DNA of 64,000 nt, from the NCBI GenBank assembly GCA_020631735.1, contig CM036209.1:4067451-4131450 (forward strand), written 5' to 3'. Position 1 is the stretch's first letter; every line of letters starts with the position of its first letter. Below, piece by piece: positions 21,304 to 33,892 of this stretch. Source of the DNA: Saccharum officinarum (Eukaryota > Streptophyta > Magnoliopsida > Poales > Poaceae). The notes beneath the pieces were generated by a model. The model did not search any database. It was not told the DNA's origin and was given only the letters and a program-made list of their open reading frames with translations. The position numbers and the translations under genes are program-made.

Positions 21304-24300
21304 TGTAACAGAACTGACCAAATTATAAGAGCACAAGTACAAAAACAAGCACCGAAGTGCTCAAATTTTCGAACTTGAGCCCATATAATCCCGGTAGTCA
21401 ATCGAAACCACGTAGGATTTCAAACCAACTTGCTTACAACCAGGATCGCATCACTCAACATTCAACATCATACGTTACATTTCACAAGTAGTTCTGAAAT
21501 AAGTTTACACACACGGAGTCGCAATTATTACAAACCAAGTTTATAGAAGTAGCGGAAGCAACACACACCAGTTGTTTAACTACTGCCAGTCTTGTTGATC
21601 AACAACCCATAAAAGCATCAGGAAAGTACATAAAGATGATCACGCCCTAGTGATCTAGTCTTCGTCACCCGCAGGGTGGAGACAATTTTTGCAGAAGCCT
21701 TGGTAGAGCATATCATCTGCAACAGGAGGGAATAAACCCTGAGTACTGGAATGTACTCAGCTAGACTTACCCGTCGAAAACCAGAAATAAGATGACACCA
21801 AGGATTATGCAAGGCTTTCACAAGAGGCTAGCTGACATCACATTTTTGCATAAAGGCATAAGTAATTGAGACTCTTATAACCTGTACTAGCAGTTATTTT
21901 TAGCATTTACCTGTCATCTATCTTAGCACCTGTACTAAGCATGCACTTGATTATAATCAAACAATTATCATTATTATATCCAGAGCAGGTATGAATTGTG
22001 GCAACATTGTATCATTCCCTTAACCACCGGTTCATTTAATGAGATCTACGTTGCCGCTGCTCAAGTCAAGTGCTCACTAACCGGGAGCGACGGCGATTCG
22101 AATCGAATTCCTATCCAGCTGGAGGGGTATTTTTAACACTCACCGTACAGACCCCTGCCAGGGTCGCACAGGCCACCGTTTCATATGATTCAGGAATCGC
22201 GGGTCCGAATAATGTCGCGACCCCAAGGGCGACACTCTGCCAGGTGATAGGGACTCTAACCCCCCTTGGTCTCACGCCAATGTCCCCAAGCACATCCTTT
22301 CTCTCCTCCAAGAAGCAACCTACCATTCGATTCCCGGCTTGAACCACATTACTCAGCTTCGCGGTCGGAACGACTTATCCGGCCAACTAAGTGTTAGACT
22401 GTGTTCAACATGACTCAAGGACGTACAGCGAATCGGTCCTTAAACGACTCAGACGGGCATAGCTCCACACCCAAGACGTGAAGTGTCTTGCGGCTGTACT
22501 ATCGAACTCCCGCACGGTCTCCAATTCATTTTTAAGCATGGTTCCATCCACGATAGCCATAAAGCCACTCGTGACTCCTTCCTACATCTCGCGGATGACC
22601 GGAAATCACCCGACTTCTACTGTACTAAGCAGGGCTAAGCATTGACACGTGCCTAAACCTAATATAGGGTTAAGTACGATATCTGGACAAGGACAGGTAT
22701 AATGCAACAATTGTTTTCATACAACTCCTACAACTTAATACATTAAACAATTAAAAGTACTTAAGATAGATTTATAAAATGATGGGTTCAGCATGCACCG
22801 GGGCTTGCCTTTCAGAAAGGTCGAAGGCCGGTAGTCAGGACACTCGGGTAGATCTTCGGCAGGAGCTTCGTCGCCGGTTGGTTCCTCTAGCTGCTCCGGC
22901 TGGTCCTGGACTTCCTCCGGAATCACTGGCTCGAATTCGAGGAGAGTTACCCCCTCCGGAACACCTATTGCATGAGTGCACAATAAATATCATGGGTGCA
23001 TAATGGTGCAACATGCTCGGAATGAAATGCATTTCAGAAATAAAATATAATAATCTAATCAAGTTACTTTATCAGTACGTGCAAATCTCTTCTCCGGTGG
23101 AGAAGTACTTACCTAATCTACACAACCTAAGATATAGTTGTTCATCTTCGGTTAAGGCCCTAACACCTAACAAACACAAGAGTGACATTATTTAGGTTAC
23201 CACATCCAACCCAAAATATCACAGTAAGACATTCTGGACAGCAGCTACTTGTTTCTAACATAACTGGAGATTCCCAACTCCAAAAGATATGATCTAAGAC
23301 AATCTGGAAAGCTTAAGAAATGTACCACAAAATGTTTTCAGACCACAACACTAAATTCCAAAGTTTACCCAGTCGAAATTCTAAAGTTCCAGAATCTGTC
23401 CTCCCCAACAGAGAGCAGTCAATTCTGGACTGTCACTTAAAACAGCAATAACTCCTAAACTACTAAGCCAAATGCTCCCAAATTTTGACACAAGCTAATT
23501 CATCAAGTTTACTACAACTTTGATATTTACAAGTTTTCCAGCAAACACTTTTATCAAGGTCAAACCTAGAAATACTACCAGCTGTCCAGAAAACCTAGAA
23601 TTGTAAAGGTTAAATATTTATTGATGTGCCAAACATCCCATAAGACCAAACTAATGTTACCACAAGTTCACATAGGTCACAAAAACACCAGAAAGTAAGG
23701 TTGGCCCACCTAAATTTTTTTTTTAAACTCATTTCTTAATTTACTTAAGTAATTAAGTGGAATTTTAAACATATATGTAAACTGCTCCTAAAATTCTACA
23801 AAACTTACAGAAGACTCTTTGATCCAGAAAGAGGCTACTGTAAAAATTTGAACTAAATTTATTTATAGGAACTTCCTACACAAAATTCACAAGCCAAAAA
23901 GGCTGATTTTTGTATAAATAACAAAGTATAGTAAAAGGTGTCAAACAACAGATTTCCTAATTTTCTTGGACACTCTAGGGTACCAAGACATTCTACAAAA
24001 ATTTATATGAACATTGCACATGTAGAAAAATTACAAAAATTCATTTAATTATTTCCTAAAATTACAAGATAGCATTATAACTTGAAAAGTACTTAAGTAC
24101 TACTGCCCAAATTTTTACCAAAGCTGGAGCAAGTATAAATTAGCCTACCCACCAAATTTCATAATTTTTGGAACACTGAAACTCAAGATATGATTTAAAC
24201 AAGTTTGCATGTGATTTAAAACACATTTCAAAGACCTATTTAAATATCCTGGACACTAAACATCACATAACCAATTCATATTTTTCTAAAATACTACACC

Positions 24301-26115
24301 TCAAGTAGATCCTAACAAAATTTATCTCATAATTTTTGGGCAAGTAAAACCCTAGATCTACATTTTCCAAAACTTAACCAAAACTGTGACAGAATAAATA
24401 AAAATGAAACAAATCTTATTCGTTACTGGACCGGCCCGGGAAAGACGCGGCCCACGACTCGCACGCGCGGCCTGCTCCGCCATCCCGCCGCGCGCGGCAA
24501 CCGACAGTCGGGTCCCCGCGGTCAGTGACGGAGGTCGGGGGAGCGGCGAACCGCGAGCTCCAGCGAGCTCAAGCTCGTCGGAGGGGAGCTCGCTTGGGAA
24601 AACAAACACACCCACGCGTTCCCCATCATACGGTGCTTCGATTCGTGCAAGCAGGAAGGCTTGGGTTGGAGTGGGAGGGGCTCGCCACCGGGAACGGCGG
24701 CCGGTGAGGGTCGGTGACGGTGCGCCGGCGCCGATGAGGCCGCACGGTCACAACTAAACTTGGTACGAGCTTTACTGCAGCTAGGCGGAGCGATTGAGGT
24801 AGGAAGGGAAGACGGAGAGAGGCCCGAACTATCCCGGCCACGGTGAACCTGCATGGCGGAGCTCCGGTGACCTCTCGGGAACGGGCGGAGACGGCAATGT
24901 GGCTCACCTCGGGCTCAATCAAAGCCACCGGTTGGTCGCAGAGGTGTAGGGCGGTAAGGCGGAGGGACGGGCGTGATCTGGTGAGCGGTGGTGCGGTGGG
25001 GAGTGCGCGCGAGCTCGCCGGAGTGGGTGCGACAATGGCGGCTCGGTTTCTCCGCTTTGAAGCCGAACGAGGGAGGGAGAGGGAATGGAGGCAGCCTCGA
25101 CGCGTCGTGGCGGTCTTGAAGGCGCCGTGGACTGGCCGGTGGGGCCAGGACCGGCGTACGGACGCCACCACGTGTCCACGCGTCGGCGAGGCCCTGTGGC
25201 CGGCCGGCCACTCCCCCTTCTCTGACGAACTGAAACGAGTCGAACGGTGCCGTTGGTGATCGACTGACAGGGCAACTTCGTCGACGATTTACTCTCAAAC
25301 CAGCTCGTGTTAGTGAAACCTCCAATTAGCAAAGTTGTAGACCTACGTGAGCACTACAAGTTTGTAAAAGGCATCATGAGCTGGTTTGGTTTAGTTGGTG
25401 AGATATAATGCCCCAAAGCGAGGCACATGAAAGCTGAACCGACTTTCAGTTATTTCCCCCGACTAAAACCAAATTTTCAAGACACCATAACTAGGTGATG
25501 GTCATGTTGACAATGTTGTAGAGCTATGTGTGGACAACAACTTTGTCAATTAGCTCAAGGACTGGTTTGGCCTAGTTTGTGAGTTACAAGTTACCAAAGT
25601 GAGGTACAGTGAAACGGTTTTCAGCTTCACACTTAGCCAAAATTGCTAAGTCCCAAAACAGCCTCTAATACTGACTTGTGGGCCATTTTTGAGCATGTTC
25701 TGATCATTTTCATGAGATGGCCATATTAGAACTTTTGTTCCTTATGAAATTCTCTACAACTTTGCTTAAGGGTGCTCCTCCATGCAAGGTCTCTAAGCTG
25801 GACTTTTAATTGGTCAAACTAGAGCATCCCAGGGCTCAATGGTGGTCAACTACACCTTGGAGGGCATTTTGGTGATTTTGGTCAACATGAACCTTGCTCC
25901 ATGAGTGACCCTAAGTATAACTAAGGTGTTGTGAGATATAATTAGCTACTCTACCTTTTTGTTACCCCAACTCCCTAGTGTCACATGATATGAGTCAAAC
26001 AAAACTTCAAAACAACATCACATTTGTTGCAACCATATGAAATAACATGAAATGATGCATGCTTATGCTCATGCAATGCAATGCAATTATGGAGCTAAAC
26101 ACCTGAGGTGTTACA
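21304..26115 (-). mobile_element. Solo LTR, 4.8 kb, Tekay/Del-like, with 5-bp TSD
   Basis: The left edge is TGTAACAG (21304) and the right edge GGTGTTACA (26115). Both sides carry the pentamer GGAAC (21299-21303 and 26116-26120). No gag, pol, PBS or polypurine tract is recognisable inside. The composition matches a Tekay/Del LTR: AT-rich flanks, a GC-rich promoter-like block at about 24420-25260, and ends TGTAACACCTCAGG on the minus strand. A single LTR between perfect TSDs is the footprint of LTR-LTR recombination. A length of 4812 bp is long, so a hidden internal insertion is possible. The many ORFs inside are chance frames. Confidence 0.8.
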
Positions 26116-26829
26116 GGAACCTTGGAGGATGAGGTTGCGACGTTGCAGGGGGCGGTCCAAGAGAGGGACGAGGCTCTCTTGGGCACCGGTCGGGAGATTG
26201 AGGTGCTCAGGGCAGCAGTCCGTGACAAGGACGAGGCTCTTCAAGCGTCGGAGAAGGCGCGCGAGGAGCTGCACGATGAGGTCGTGGGTTGGCAGACCCA
26301 CGCTGAGGGTAAACCTCTTGTTGAGTTTTGGCCTTGGTCTCGAGGTCCCAGGCTTATGCTAACTTGGTGTTTGTGTTTCAGAGCTAGAGAAGCAGCAGCA
26401 TGCGGCCCAGGTGACGGCCACCTCGTTCCAGAACCTCTTCGAGGCCGAGGCCGGGCAGACTCAGTTGCTCCAGGGTGCTATCACCTCGGTGTGTGACAGC
26501 CTAGGGGTCGAGCTCGATGCTGATACCGAGGAGACACGCCGGGGAACTCGTTCGTCCGCCGGATGGCGGCGCTAGGCCGCCTCGTCCGCGAGAAGATACG
26601 AGGCGGGCTACATCACGGCGTGAAGAGGGCCATGGTGGTCGTTCGGTCTGGGTTTGAATATGACATGGACCTCATCGCTAATGGCTTCATCATGGATCCA
26701 GACTGGACTGACGAGGAGAATGAAGTTGCCTGCCTGAACCTGATTGAGGCCGCTGAGGAGCCCGAGGGTCGCCTTGCAAAACTTTTCGAGGTCGAGGTGG
26801 TCCCGCCTGCTGACGATGAGGGCCTATGA
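26116..26829 (+). pseudogene. E3 antisense ORF, 3' exons (coiled coil and C-terminus)
   Basis: Removing the solo LTR and one TSD copy rejoins the coiled coil exactly: SAHIGT continues as LEDEVATLQGAVQERDEAL. Further splice-like sites occur (acceptor TTTCAG near 26381, before a frame starting LEKQQHAAQVTA). The last frame reads MAALGRLVREKIRGGLHHGV and ends EVEVVPPADDEGL with TGA at 26827-26829. The same overall plan, an N-terminal 'gypsy type transposon' domain, a variable acidic middle and a long coiled coil, is seen in the E2 antisense ORF. One frame break near 26560 separates the two C-terminal frames. Confidence 0.62.
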
Positions 26830-27487
26830 GCCAAACCTGGGCATGAGGGCCCATGTAAATAAGTTAATATTCACAACTTTCGTCGTGATGGCCTCAGGGG
26901 CCTTGAAACATTTAGATGTAAATTTGTACTAAATGTCCATTTTTGTTCAAGTTTTTTCTTCCCTTTCTTGCTTGAATCGTATTCTTGCATGATTTTCTTA
27001 GTGCACGGTTACGCCCTTTGGCGTGAGGGAGTGGGTGGAGGTACCGTAGCCTCAGAGGCGTAAGTGATCTCACGGCTCGACTGCCCTCGAGCTTTAGGGC
27101 GCATTTGCGGCCTCGTGGATCGTGTAAGAACTTGATTCGAAGCGAACGGGAATGTTAGTCGTGAGCTTTTTCAAAGTCATGAACTATTACTAGGTCTACT
27201 TAGCACGCGGTTGCACCCCTTGGTGTGGGGGTGAGTGGAGGTACCATAGCTCGGAGACGTAGGTGATCTCATGGCTCGGCGGCCCTCGAGCCTTAGGGTG
27301 CGCTTGCGGCCTTGTCGACTTATGTAACAGTTCTCTTCTTTTTTTGAAAAAATGCAAATTTTTTGGGGATACGTAGGGGGTTCCCCCCTTGCAGCCCCCG
27401 AGGGAGGGTCGACTCTGAGAAAACAGGGTCGATCCTCCCTGGTTGTTATGAAAAAATGCTTTGAACACCGATGTATTCTTTATTCTT
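26830..27487 (-). repeat. E3 spacer between integrase and antisense ORF, with a ~120-bp duplication
   Basis: There is no gene. Blocks at about 27001-27122 and 27200-27322 are imperfect direct copies, sharing GTGGAGGTACC(A/G)TAGC, GGTGATCTCA(C/T)GGCTCG-like and GCCCTCGAGC motifs about 200 bp apart. A C-rich CAGCCCCCGAGGG at 27390 resembles the E3 polypurine tract complement. Confidence 0.6.
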
Positions 27488-30400
27488 TCATGGGATTGTG
27501 AAACAATTTACAGAGCCTCGAGGCTTTAAGGAAAAAAAGCGATGTAGCTGTTCAATGTTCCATGCGTTGGTGAAGATTTTGCCTTTCTCGTTTGATAGTT
27601 TGTAGGTGCCGGGCTTCAGTACTTCCACGACGATGTATGGCCCTTCCCATGGCGGAGTAAGCTTGTGCCGTCCCTTGTTGTTCTGGCTTCGCCGTAGCAC
27701 CAGGTCACCGACATTGAGGTTCTGTCTACGGACATGTTTGTCATGGTAGCGTCGGAGACTTTGCTGATACCTTGCTGAGTGTAACAGAGCCGCATCACGA
27801 GCTTCCTCGAGCTAGTCGAGGGCGTCCTCTCTTGTGGCGTCATTGTTTTGCTCGTTGTAGGCTTTCAGCCTCGGGGATTCATATTCTACATCGGTTGGGA
27901 GCATAGCCTCGGACCTGTAGACTAAGAAGAACAGAGTGAACCCCGTGGCTCGACTCGACGTTGTTCTTAGGCTCCACAGGACCGAGGAGAGCTCGACAGC
28001 CCATTTTTTTGCCGTGTTTGTTTAACTTGTAAAAAATTCTCGGCTTCAGGCCTTATAGGTCCATGCCATTGGCACGTTCTACTTGGCCATTTGTTTTTGG
28101 ATGAGTTACGACCGACCAGAGCATACGGATGTGATGGTTGTCGCAGAAATCTAGAAACTTTTTGCTGGTAAATTAGGTGTCGTTGTCTGTGATGATGCAG
28201 TTAGAAATCCCAAAGCGGTGGACGATGTCGGTAAAAAATTACATAGCTTGCTCAGACCTAATGCTAGTGGTAGGACGGGCCTTGATCCACTTGGAGAATT
28301 TGTCAATGGTGACGAGCAAGTGGGTGAAGCCACCAGTTGTCCTTTTCAGGGGTCTGACCAAGTTGAGCCCCCAAACAGCGAACGGCCATGTGATGGGAAT
28401 AGTTTGCAGGGCATGAGCTGAGAGGTGGGTTTGTCTTGCGTAGTACTGGCATCCTTTACTAGAGCGTACTAGCTTGACGACATCGGAGACTGCGGTTGGC
28501 CAATAGAAACCTTGTCGGAATGTGTTTCCAACGAGGGTTCGAGGCACCGCGTGATGACCGCAAGCCCCTGAGTATAGATCATTGAGTAGGTTCCTGCCTT
28601 CCTCATTTGTGATACATCGTTGGAGGATACCCGTAGGGCTGCGGTGATACAGCTCCTTGTTGTCGGCAAATATCATAAAGGATTTGGCCTGGCGAGTGAT
28701 CCATCGAGCCTCGGTCTTATCCGAGGGGAGGTCCCCTCGAGTGAGATGGTCGAGGTATGGAACACGCCAGTCAGGCTCGAGGTTGGCTGGCGGGGTCAAG
28801 CCTTCTGCCTGCATGGCTTCAGCCCTGGTCAAGGGGGCTTTCGCCTCAGGTGGGGGATCGAGTGATGGCCCGTCGACCCCTCCGTCTGCCCTGATGTTGA
28901 CGGACGGTTGATGGAGATCTCTCACGAAAACGTCAGGTGGAACTATAATTCGACTAGAAGCGATTTTCGTGAGTTCATCGGCGACTTCATTATATATGCG
29001 TGCAACGTGGTTGAGCTCGAGGCCGTGAAACTTGTCCTCAAGGTGCCGTACCTCCTCACAGTAGGCCTCCATCTTGGGATCACGGCAGCTTGAGCTCTTC
29101 ATGACCTAATCGATCATGAGCTGGGAGTCACCACGAACGTCGAGGTGTCGGACCCCTAGTTCGACGGTGATTCATAGGCCCGTGACGAGCGCCTCGTATT
29201 CGGCGATGTTGTTGGAGGTAGGAAAATGAAGCCAGATGATATAGCGCATGTGGACTCTGAGGGGCGAGATGAAGAGCAAGCCCACGCCTGCTCCCGTTTT
29301 CATTAGCGACCCGTCGAAATACATGGTCCAAAGCTCGGCCTGGAGCTGAACCGGAGGAAGTCGAGTGTCGGTCCACTCCGCTAGGAAGTCTACTAGCACC
29401 TGGGATTTGATGGCTTTGCGTGGCGCATAAGAGAGGGTCTCACCCATGAGCTCGACCGTCCACTTTGCTATTCTACCCGAGGCCTCTCGGTTTTGGGCTA
29501 TCTCTCCCAAAGGGAAAGAAGACACCACGAAGTTTGCGCCACGTTAAGACGATGGCGTACAACAGCTTCTGGATTTGCGGGTAGCGAACCATGGTTTCTG
29601 AGAGCACCTCACTGATGAAGTAGACCGATCTCTGGACAAGCAGGGTATGTCCTTCCTCTGCCCTCTCGACAACCAAGACCGCACTGACCGCTTGTGTCGT
29701 TGCGGCGACGTAAAGTAGGAGGGGTTCCCCTATGGTCGGAGGGACAAGGATCGGTGAGTTGGACATCATATCTTTGAGCTTTGTAAGGGCTTCTTCTGCT
29801 TCGAGGGTCCATGAGAAGTGTTCCGATTTTCTTAGGAGACGATACAGTGGGAGCACTTTTTCGCCGAGGCGCGAAATGAAGCGACTGAGGTCCACAAGGC
29901 AGCCCGTGACCCTCTGCATGCCCTTTAGATCACGGATAGGGCCCATTTTGGTTATTGTGGTGATTTTTTCCAGGTTGGCCTCGATGCCACGTTCGAAAAT
30001 GATGAACCCTAGGAGCATGCCTCGAGGAACACCGAAGGCGCATTTCTCAAGGTTGAGTTTAATGTTCTTTGCCCTAAGGCACTTGAACGCAACGTCGAGG
30101 TCGTTTATCAAATTACTGATCTTCTTGGTTTTGACAATGATATCGGCGACGTAAGCCTCGACGGTTGGTCCAATATGTTCCCCAAAAACGTGTTGCATGC
30201 ATCACTGGTACGTAGCCCCTATGTTCCAGAGACCGAAGGGCATAGTAACGTAGCAATACATGCCGGATGGGGTGATGAATGAAGTCACGAGCTGGTCGGA
30301 CTCCTTCATTTTGATCTGGTGGTAGCCAGAATACGCATCTAGGAATGACAGAGTTTCACATCCTGCAGTAGAATCAACGATTTGATCAATGTGTGGCAAA

Positions 30401-31694
30401 GGAAAAGGAACTTTTGGACATGCTTTATTCAAACTAGTATAGTCTACACACATCCTCCATTTCCCATTCTTCTTCTTAACTAATATAGGATTAGCTAGCC
30501 ACTCGGGATGATGAACCTCCTTGATGAATTCGGCCTCCAATAGCTTGTGGACCTCCTCACCGATGACCTTACGCTTTTCCTTGTCGAAGTGGCGCAAGCA
30601 TTGCTTCACCGGTTTGGAGCCGGCTCGGATCTCCAAGGCGTGCTCGGCGACTTCCCTAGGTATGCCTGGCATATCCGAGGGACTCCACGCAAAGATGTCG
30701 ATGTTTGCGCGGAGAAAGTCGATGAGCACTACTTCCTATTTGGGATCAAGGGTGGCACTGATCCTCAATGCCTTTCCTTTCGGGTCGGTGGGGTTGAGAG
30801 GTACGAGCTTGACATCTTCTACGGGCTCAAAGTTGTCGGCGTGGCGCTTGGGGTCGGTGACCTCGTCGGCCAAACCATCGAGGTTCGCCGCCAAGGTTGC
30901 CGACTCTAGGATGGCTTCCCCGTGCTCAACGCATTCCACATCGCACTCATAGGTGTGCTCATAGGAGGGTCCGACAGTGACGACACCGTTGGGGCCCGGC
31001 ATTTTGAGCAAGAGGTAGGTGTAATTGGGGACCGCCATGAACCGGGCATAGTAGGGGCGCCCAAGAATGGCGTGGTATGTTCCATGGAATCCATCCACTT
31101 CAAAAGTGAGAGTCTCCTTCCTAAAGTTGGCGGGACTGCCGAAACAGACAGGCAGGTCGACCCGCCCGACGGGCTCTGCTCGCTTCCCCAGCATGACTCC
31201 ATGGAAGCCCCCGACGCTGGGTCAGAGGTGCATCCTTGTGATTCCCAGAAGGTCGAGGGTCGGGGCATAGATGATGTTAAGACTACTGTCGCCATCCATG
31301 AGCACCTTGGTGAGGCGTGTGTTGGTGATGATGGGATCGACAACAAGTGGGTAGACCCCAGGATTAGGGACGTAGTCTGGGTGGTCATCATGGTCGAAAG
31401 TGATGGCCACCTCAGACCAGTCAAGCAAGAGGGGGGTTGCGAGTTGCACGGAGAAGACCTCTCGACATTCCCGCTTGTGCTGCCGTGTTGAGAGGCGCGT
31501 CGAGGGTCCTCCATATATCATGAAGCAGTCATGAATCTTGGGAAACCCCTCGTCCTTGTCGTCTCCCTTGGCATCCTCCTTCTTGTCGTCTTTCTTGATG
31601 CCTATGCTTTTAAAGTATCTTCGGAGCTTGTGGCAGTCCTCGAGGTTGTGGTTCATGGGCCCTTTGTGGTAGAGACATAGTTCGTTGAGCATTT
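27488..31694 (-). pseudogene. E3 pol (zinc knuckle, protease, RT, RNase H, integrase), degenerate
   Basis: The minus strand encodes, in order, a knuckle-like CLYHKGPMNHNLEDC (about 31680), a protease region with VLMDGDSSLNI (about 31290; relatives have DGGSG), RT with KWRMCVDYTSLNKACP and FLDAYSGYHQI (30,460-30,310), and a catalytic box reading AYVADIIVKT (about 30145), where YVDD is expected. Next come RNase H segments, including LWTMYFDGSLMKTGAGVG (about 29320), and integrase with SGACGHHAVPRTL (28560), WGLNLV instead of WGLD (28380) and a C-terminal WEGPYIVVEVLKPGTYKL. The protease, RT and integrase catalytic acids are therefore altered, and stops and frameshifts occur throughout. The two RNase H-like domains support a Tat-lineage call. 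Confidence 0.85.
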
Positions 31695-33578
31695 TGTCGA
31701 AAATGCCCCCGCCGGGGGGTCCTCAAGGTTTCTTACGATCAGCAGCAGCAACAAGGTCGTCGGCCGAGGCCTCTTGTTTGCCCTGCTGGTTCTTCTTCTT
31801 GTTGTTGTTGTTTCTTTTCGAGCCCCGGCTAGAGCTCGCAGGATCCTCTTCCTTGCGCTTCCCTTTATCCTGGTCGTTACCAAAGATGGCACCAACCGCC
31901 TCCTCGCCGACGGTGAAGTTGGTGATAATATCCATCAAACCGTTGGCAGTGATGGGAGTGCTGCGGCCCAACTCTCGGACCAACTCTTTACAGGTGGTAC
32001 AAGAGAGGAAGGCCATGAAGACGTTGGAGTTGGTGGTGTTGGGAAGTTCGGTGCGCTGTTTGGAGAAACGCCGAATGTAGTCCCGGAGGGATTCGCCCGG
32101 CTTCTGTTTGCAGCTTCGGAGATCCCATGAGTTGTCGGGGCGCATGTAGGTTCCTTTGAAGTTCCCCTCAAACACTCTAACAAGGTCGTTCCAGTCGTGG
32201 ATTTGTCAAGGTGGGAGGTCCTCGAGCCAGGCTCTAGCGGTGTCCGACAAGAATAGGGGAAGTTGTCGAATGATGACCCGGTCATCGGTGGCCCCACCCA
32301 ACTGACAAGCCAAGCGGAAGTCAGTGAGCCAAAGTTCGGGTTTGGTTTTGTCGTTATACTTGGTAAGAGTCGTGGGGGGCGGAACCGAGCCGGGAGTAAT
32401 GTTTCGCGAATGGCCTTGCTGAAGACCCAAGGGCCCGGTGGCTCAGGTGAAGGGCTTTGATCCTCCGAGCTGTCGTAGCGCCCGCCCCTGTGCTCGTGGT
32501 AGCCTCGAGCTGCACCGTCACCATATTTGCGCCTCTAGCGCTCGATGATGTTATCACGGGTGTCTTGAGGTTCACGGTTGTCGACGACGTGTTCACGGAC
32601 AGAGGCCGCCTTGTTCCATTGGGCGTGCTCGGGATGAACCGAGGCCTCTCTCTCCTGTCGGGAGGGCTCCACAGGCTGCTCTGAGGCAAGCCCGTGTCGC
32701 CTCAAGGCAGAACTCTTGGCCTGCTGCATGGCAGCGGTCTCAAGGAGTCCTCGAATTTCATCACGGGCTCGACGGGCCTCGGGGTTCGACGGCTCGGGCA
32801 TGTTACGAAGGAGCATGGCGGCTGCGACCATGTTCTGGCTGGCTCGACCAAAAACCGGGGGCTCGACTGCCCGATACTCGACGATGCGACGATTGATGTC
32901 ACGAGCTCTCTCTCGAGCTCCTCCGCCGTGTGCGCGGGCTACGCACTCGTGCCCGAGGCTTTGTTGAAGTAGGCGCAGATTTTCTCGTTCCTCGTCGAGC
33001 CTGTCCTGCAACTCGTGGATTTTCTCGAGTTGCATTCCTTGATCCGCAAGGAATTGAGCCTCATCCCATTTAGCAGGGAGCTCGACCTGAGGCGACATGT
33101 TCCTTCCTCCAATGGCTGCCTCATCCTCCGAATCCGACGTGATAGCTCCATCGATATTGAAGCACTCACGAGTCGGGTCGTAGGTGTCATCGGCAGAGTC
33201 GGAGTCTGGAGCACTGAAATAGTAGTACAACGGGTGCATGTGAGGTCGTGTGTTTCTGGGGTCATGATGTCGAAAGGCAGTCGAATGGAGCTCCGTATCT
33301 GGGGTCTCCATGGAGTCCAGGTACTCAGAAGTTGGCGTGGATGCGACGAGGTCGAGGGTGGAACGTAGATGGTGTCTGGGGAGTTCGTCGTAAGCACTCA
33401 TGCTGGTGCCTACAGAAGAAGCATACGCCCGGGTAACCGAGTCTAGTCCAAACGGGAATGCTGATGAAGGCATCGTTCCTGGTGCTGGAGTAGTCGAACT
33501 GGTTGGTGGCGGCATCGCGCCGGGCGGTAGAGTGACGGGACTCCCTGTCGGCATCTTACCCTCAGTGAGGAAATCCAT
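31695..33578 (-). pseudogene. E3 gag, degenerate
   Basis: A frame from the ATG at 33578 (MDFLTEGKMPTGSP) runs 347 codons, with a Ser/Thr/Pro-rich N-terminus, an acidic stretch and a coiled coil (LEKIHELQDRLDEERENL). After a stop near 32535 the capsid domain follows: LTKYNDKTKPELWLTDFRLA, LSDTARAWLEDLPP, IHDWNDLVRVFEGNFKGTY and ESLRDYIRRFSKQRTELPN (32,400-32,060), typical of Tat-lineage gag. A Lys/Asn-rich basic tail ends near 31740. An upstream minus-strand ATG near 33860 (MADPEHPLPLATVIW) may be part of the leader or an original N-terminus. Confidence 0.78.
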
Positions 33579-33892
33579 GTTGGCATCCTGCTAGGAGGCG
33601 CCAGATCGGGGAATACCATCACCCTCCGCAAGGTGATGACGGCAGTTGCGCTAGGCTCGCCGTCGCCTGGCGGTGTGTGCCTAACGAGAGCGACAATACC
33701 GGCGCAGTGCTCCCCCAGGTTGGGAGAGCTCATGGTCACTGTCAGTCGGGTGCCTAGGCGGGAGGAGGACCATGTCGTAGCCGTGGCCAAGGGACATGAC
33801 TCCAAGCTCCCAAACCAGATCACCGTGGCCAACGGGAGTGGATGTTCGGGGTCAGCCATCCAGAAAAATGGTAGGAAAACAATGTTGGCACG
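33579..33892 (-). other. E3 leader and deletion joint with E2
   Basis: The minus strand contains a possible PBS-like CTGGCGCCTCCTAGC near 33590, followed by leader-like sequence up to about 33870. No copy of the E3 LTR end (expected CGCCGACA) is present. From about 33893 the plus strand is E2 RT. The joint near 33870-33905 therefore replaced the E3 5' LTR and E2 sequence from the gag end to mid-RT. Confidence 0.6.

Larger units (their letters stand above)
15921..33885 (-). mobile_element. E3: Tat-like Ty3/gypsy element nested in E2, lacking its 5' LTR
   Basis: On the minus strand the order is leader and gag (33578 down), protease, RT, RNase H and integrase (to about 27488), an antisense spliced ORF on the plus strand (18120-26829), a polypurine tract and the 3' LTR (17005-15921). 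A 5' LTR should lie right of ~33.9 kb, but E2 RT sequence starts there instead. The right border (about 33870-33905) is thus a deletion joint, not a normal end. A 4.8-kb solo LTR is nested inside at 21304-26115. Many stops and altered catalytic residues show E3 is dead. Confidence 0.82.

Noticed and set aside
24400..25332. GC-rich ORFs at 24.4-25.3 kb
   Set aside because: They lie within the solo LTR and match the GC-rich promoter-like block of such LTRs rather than a protein.
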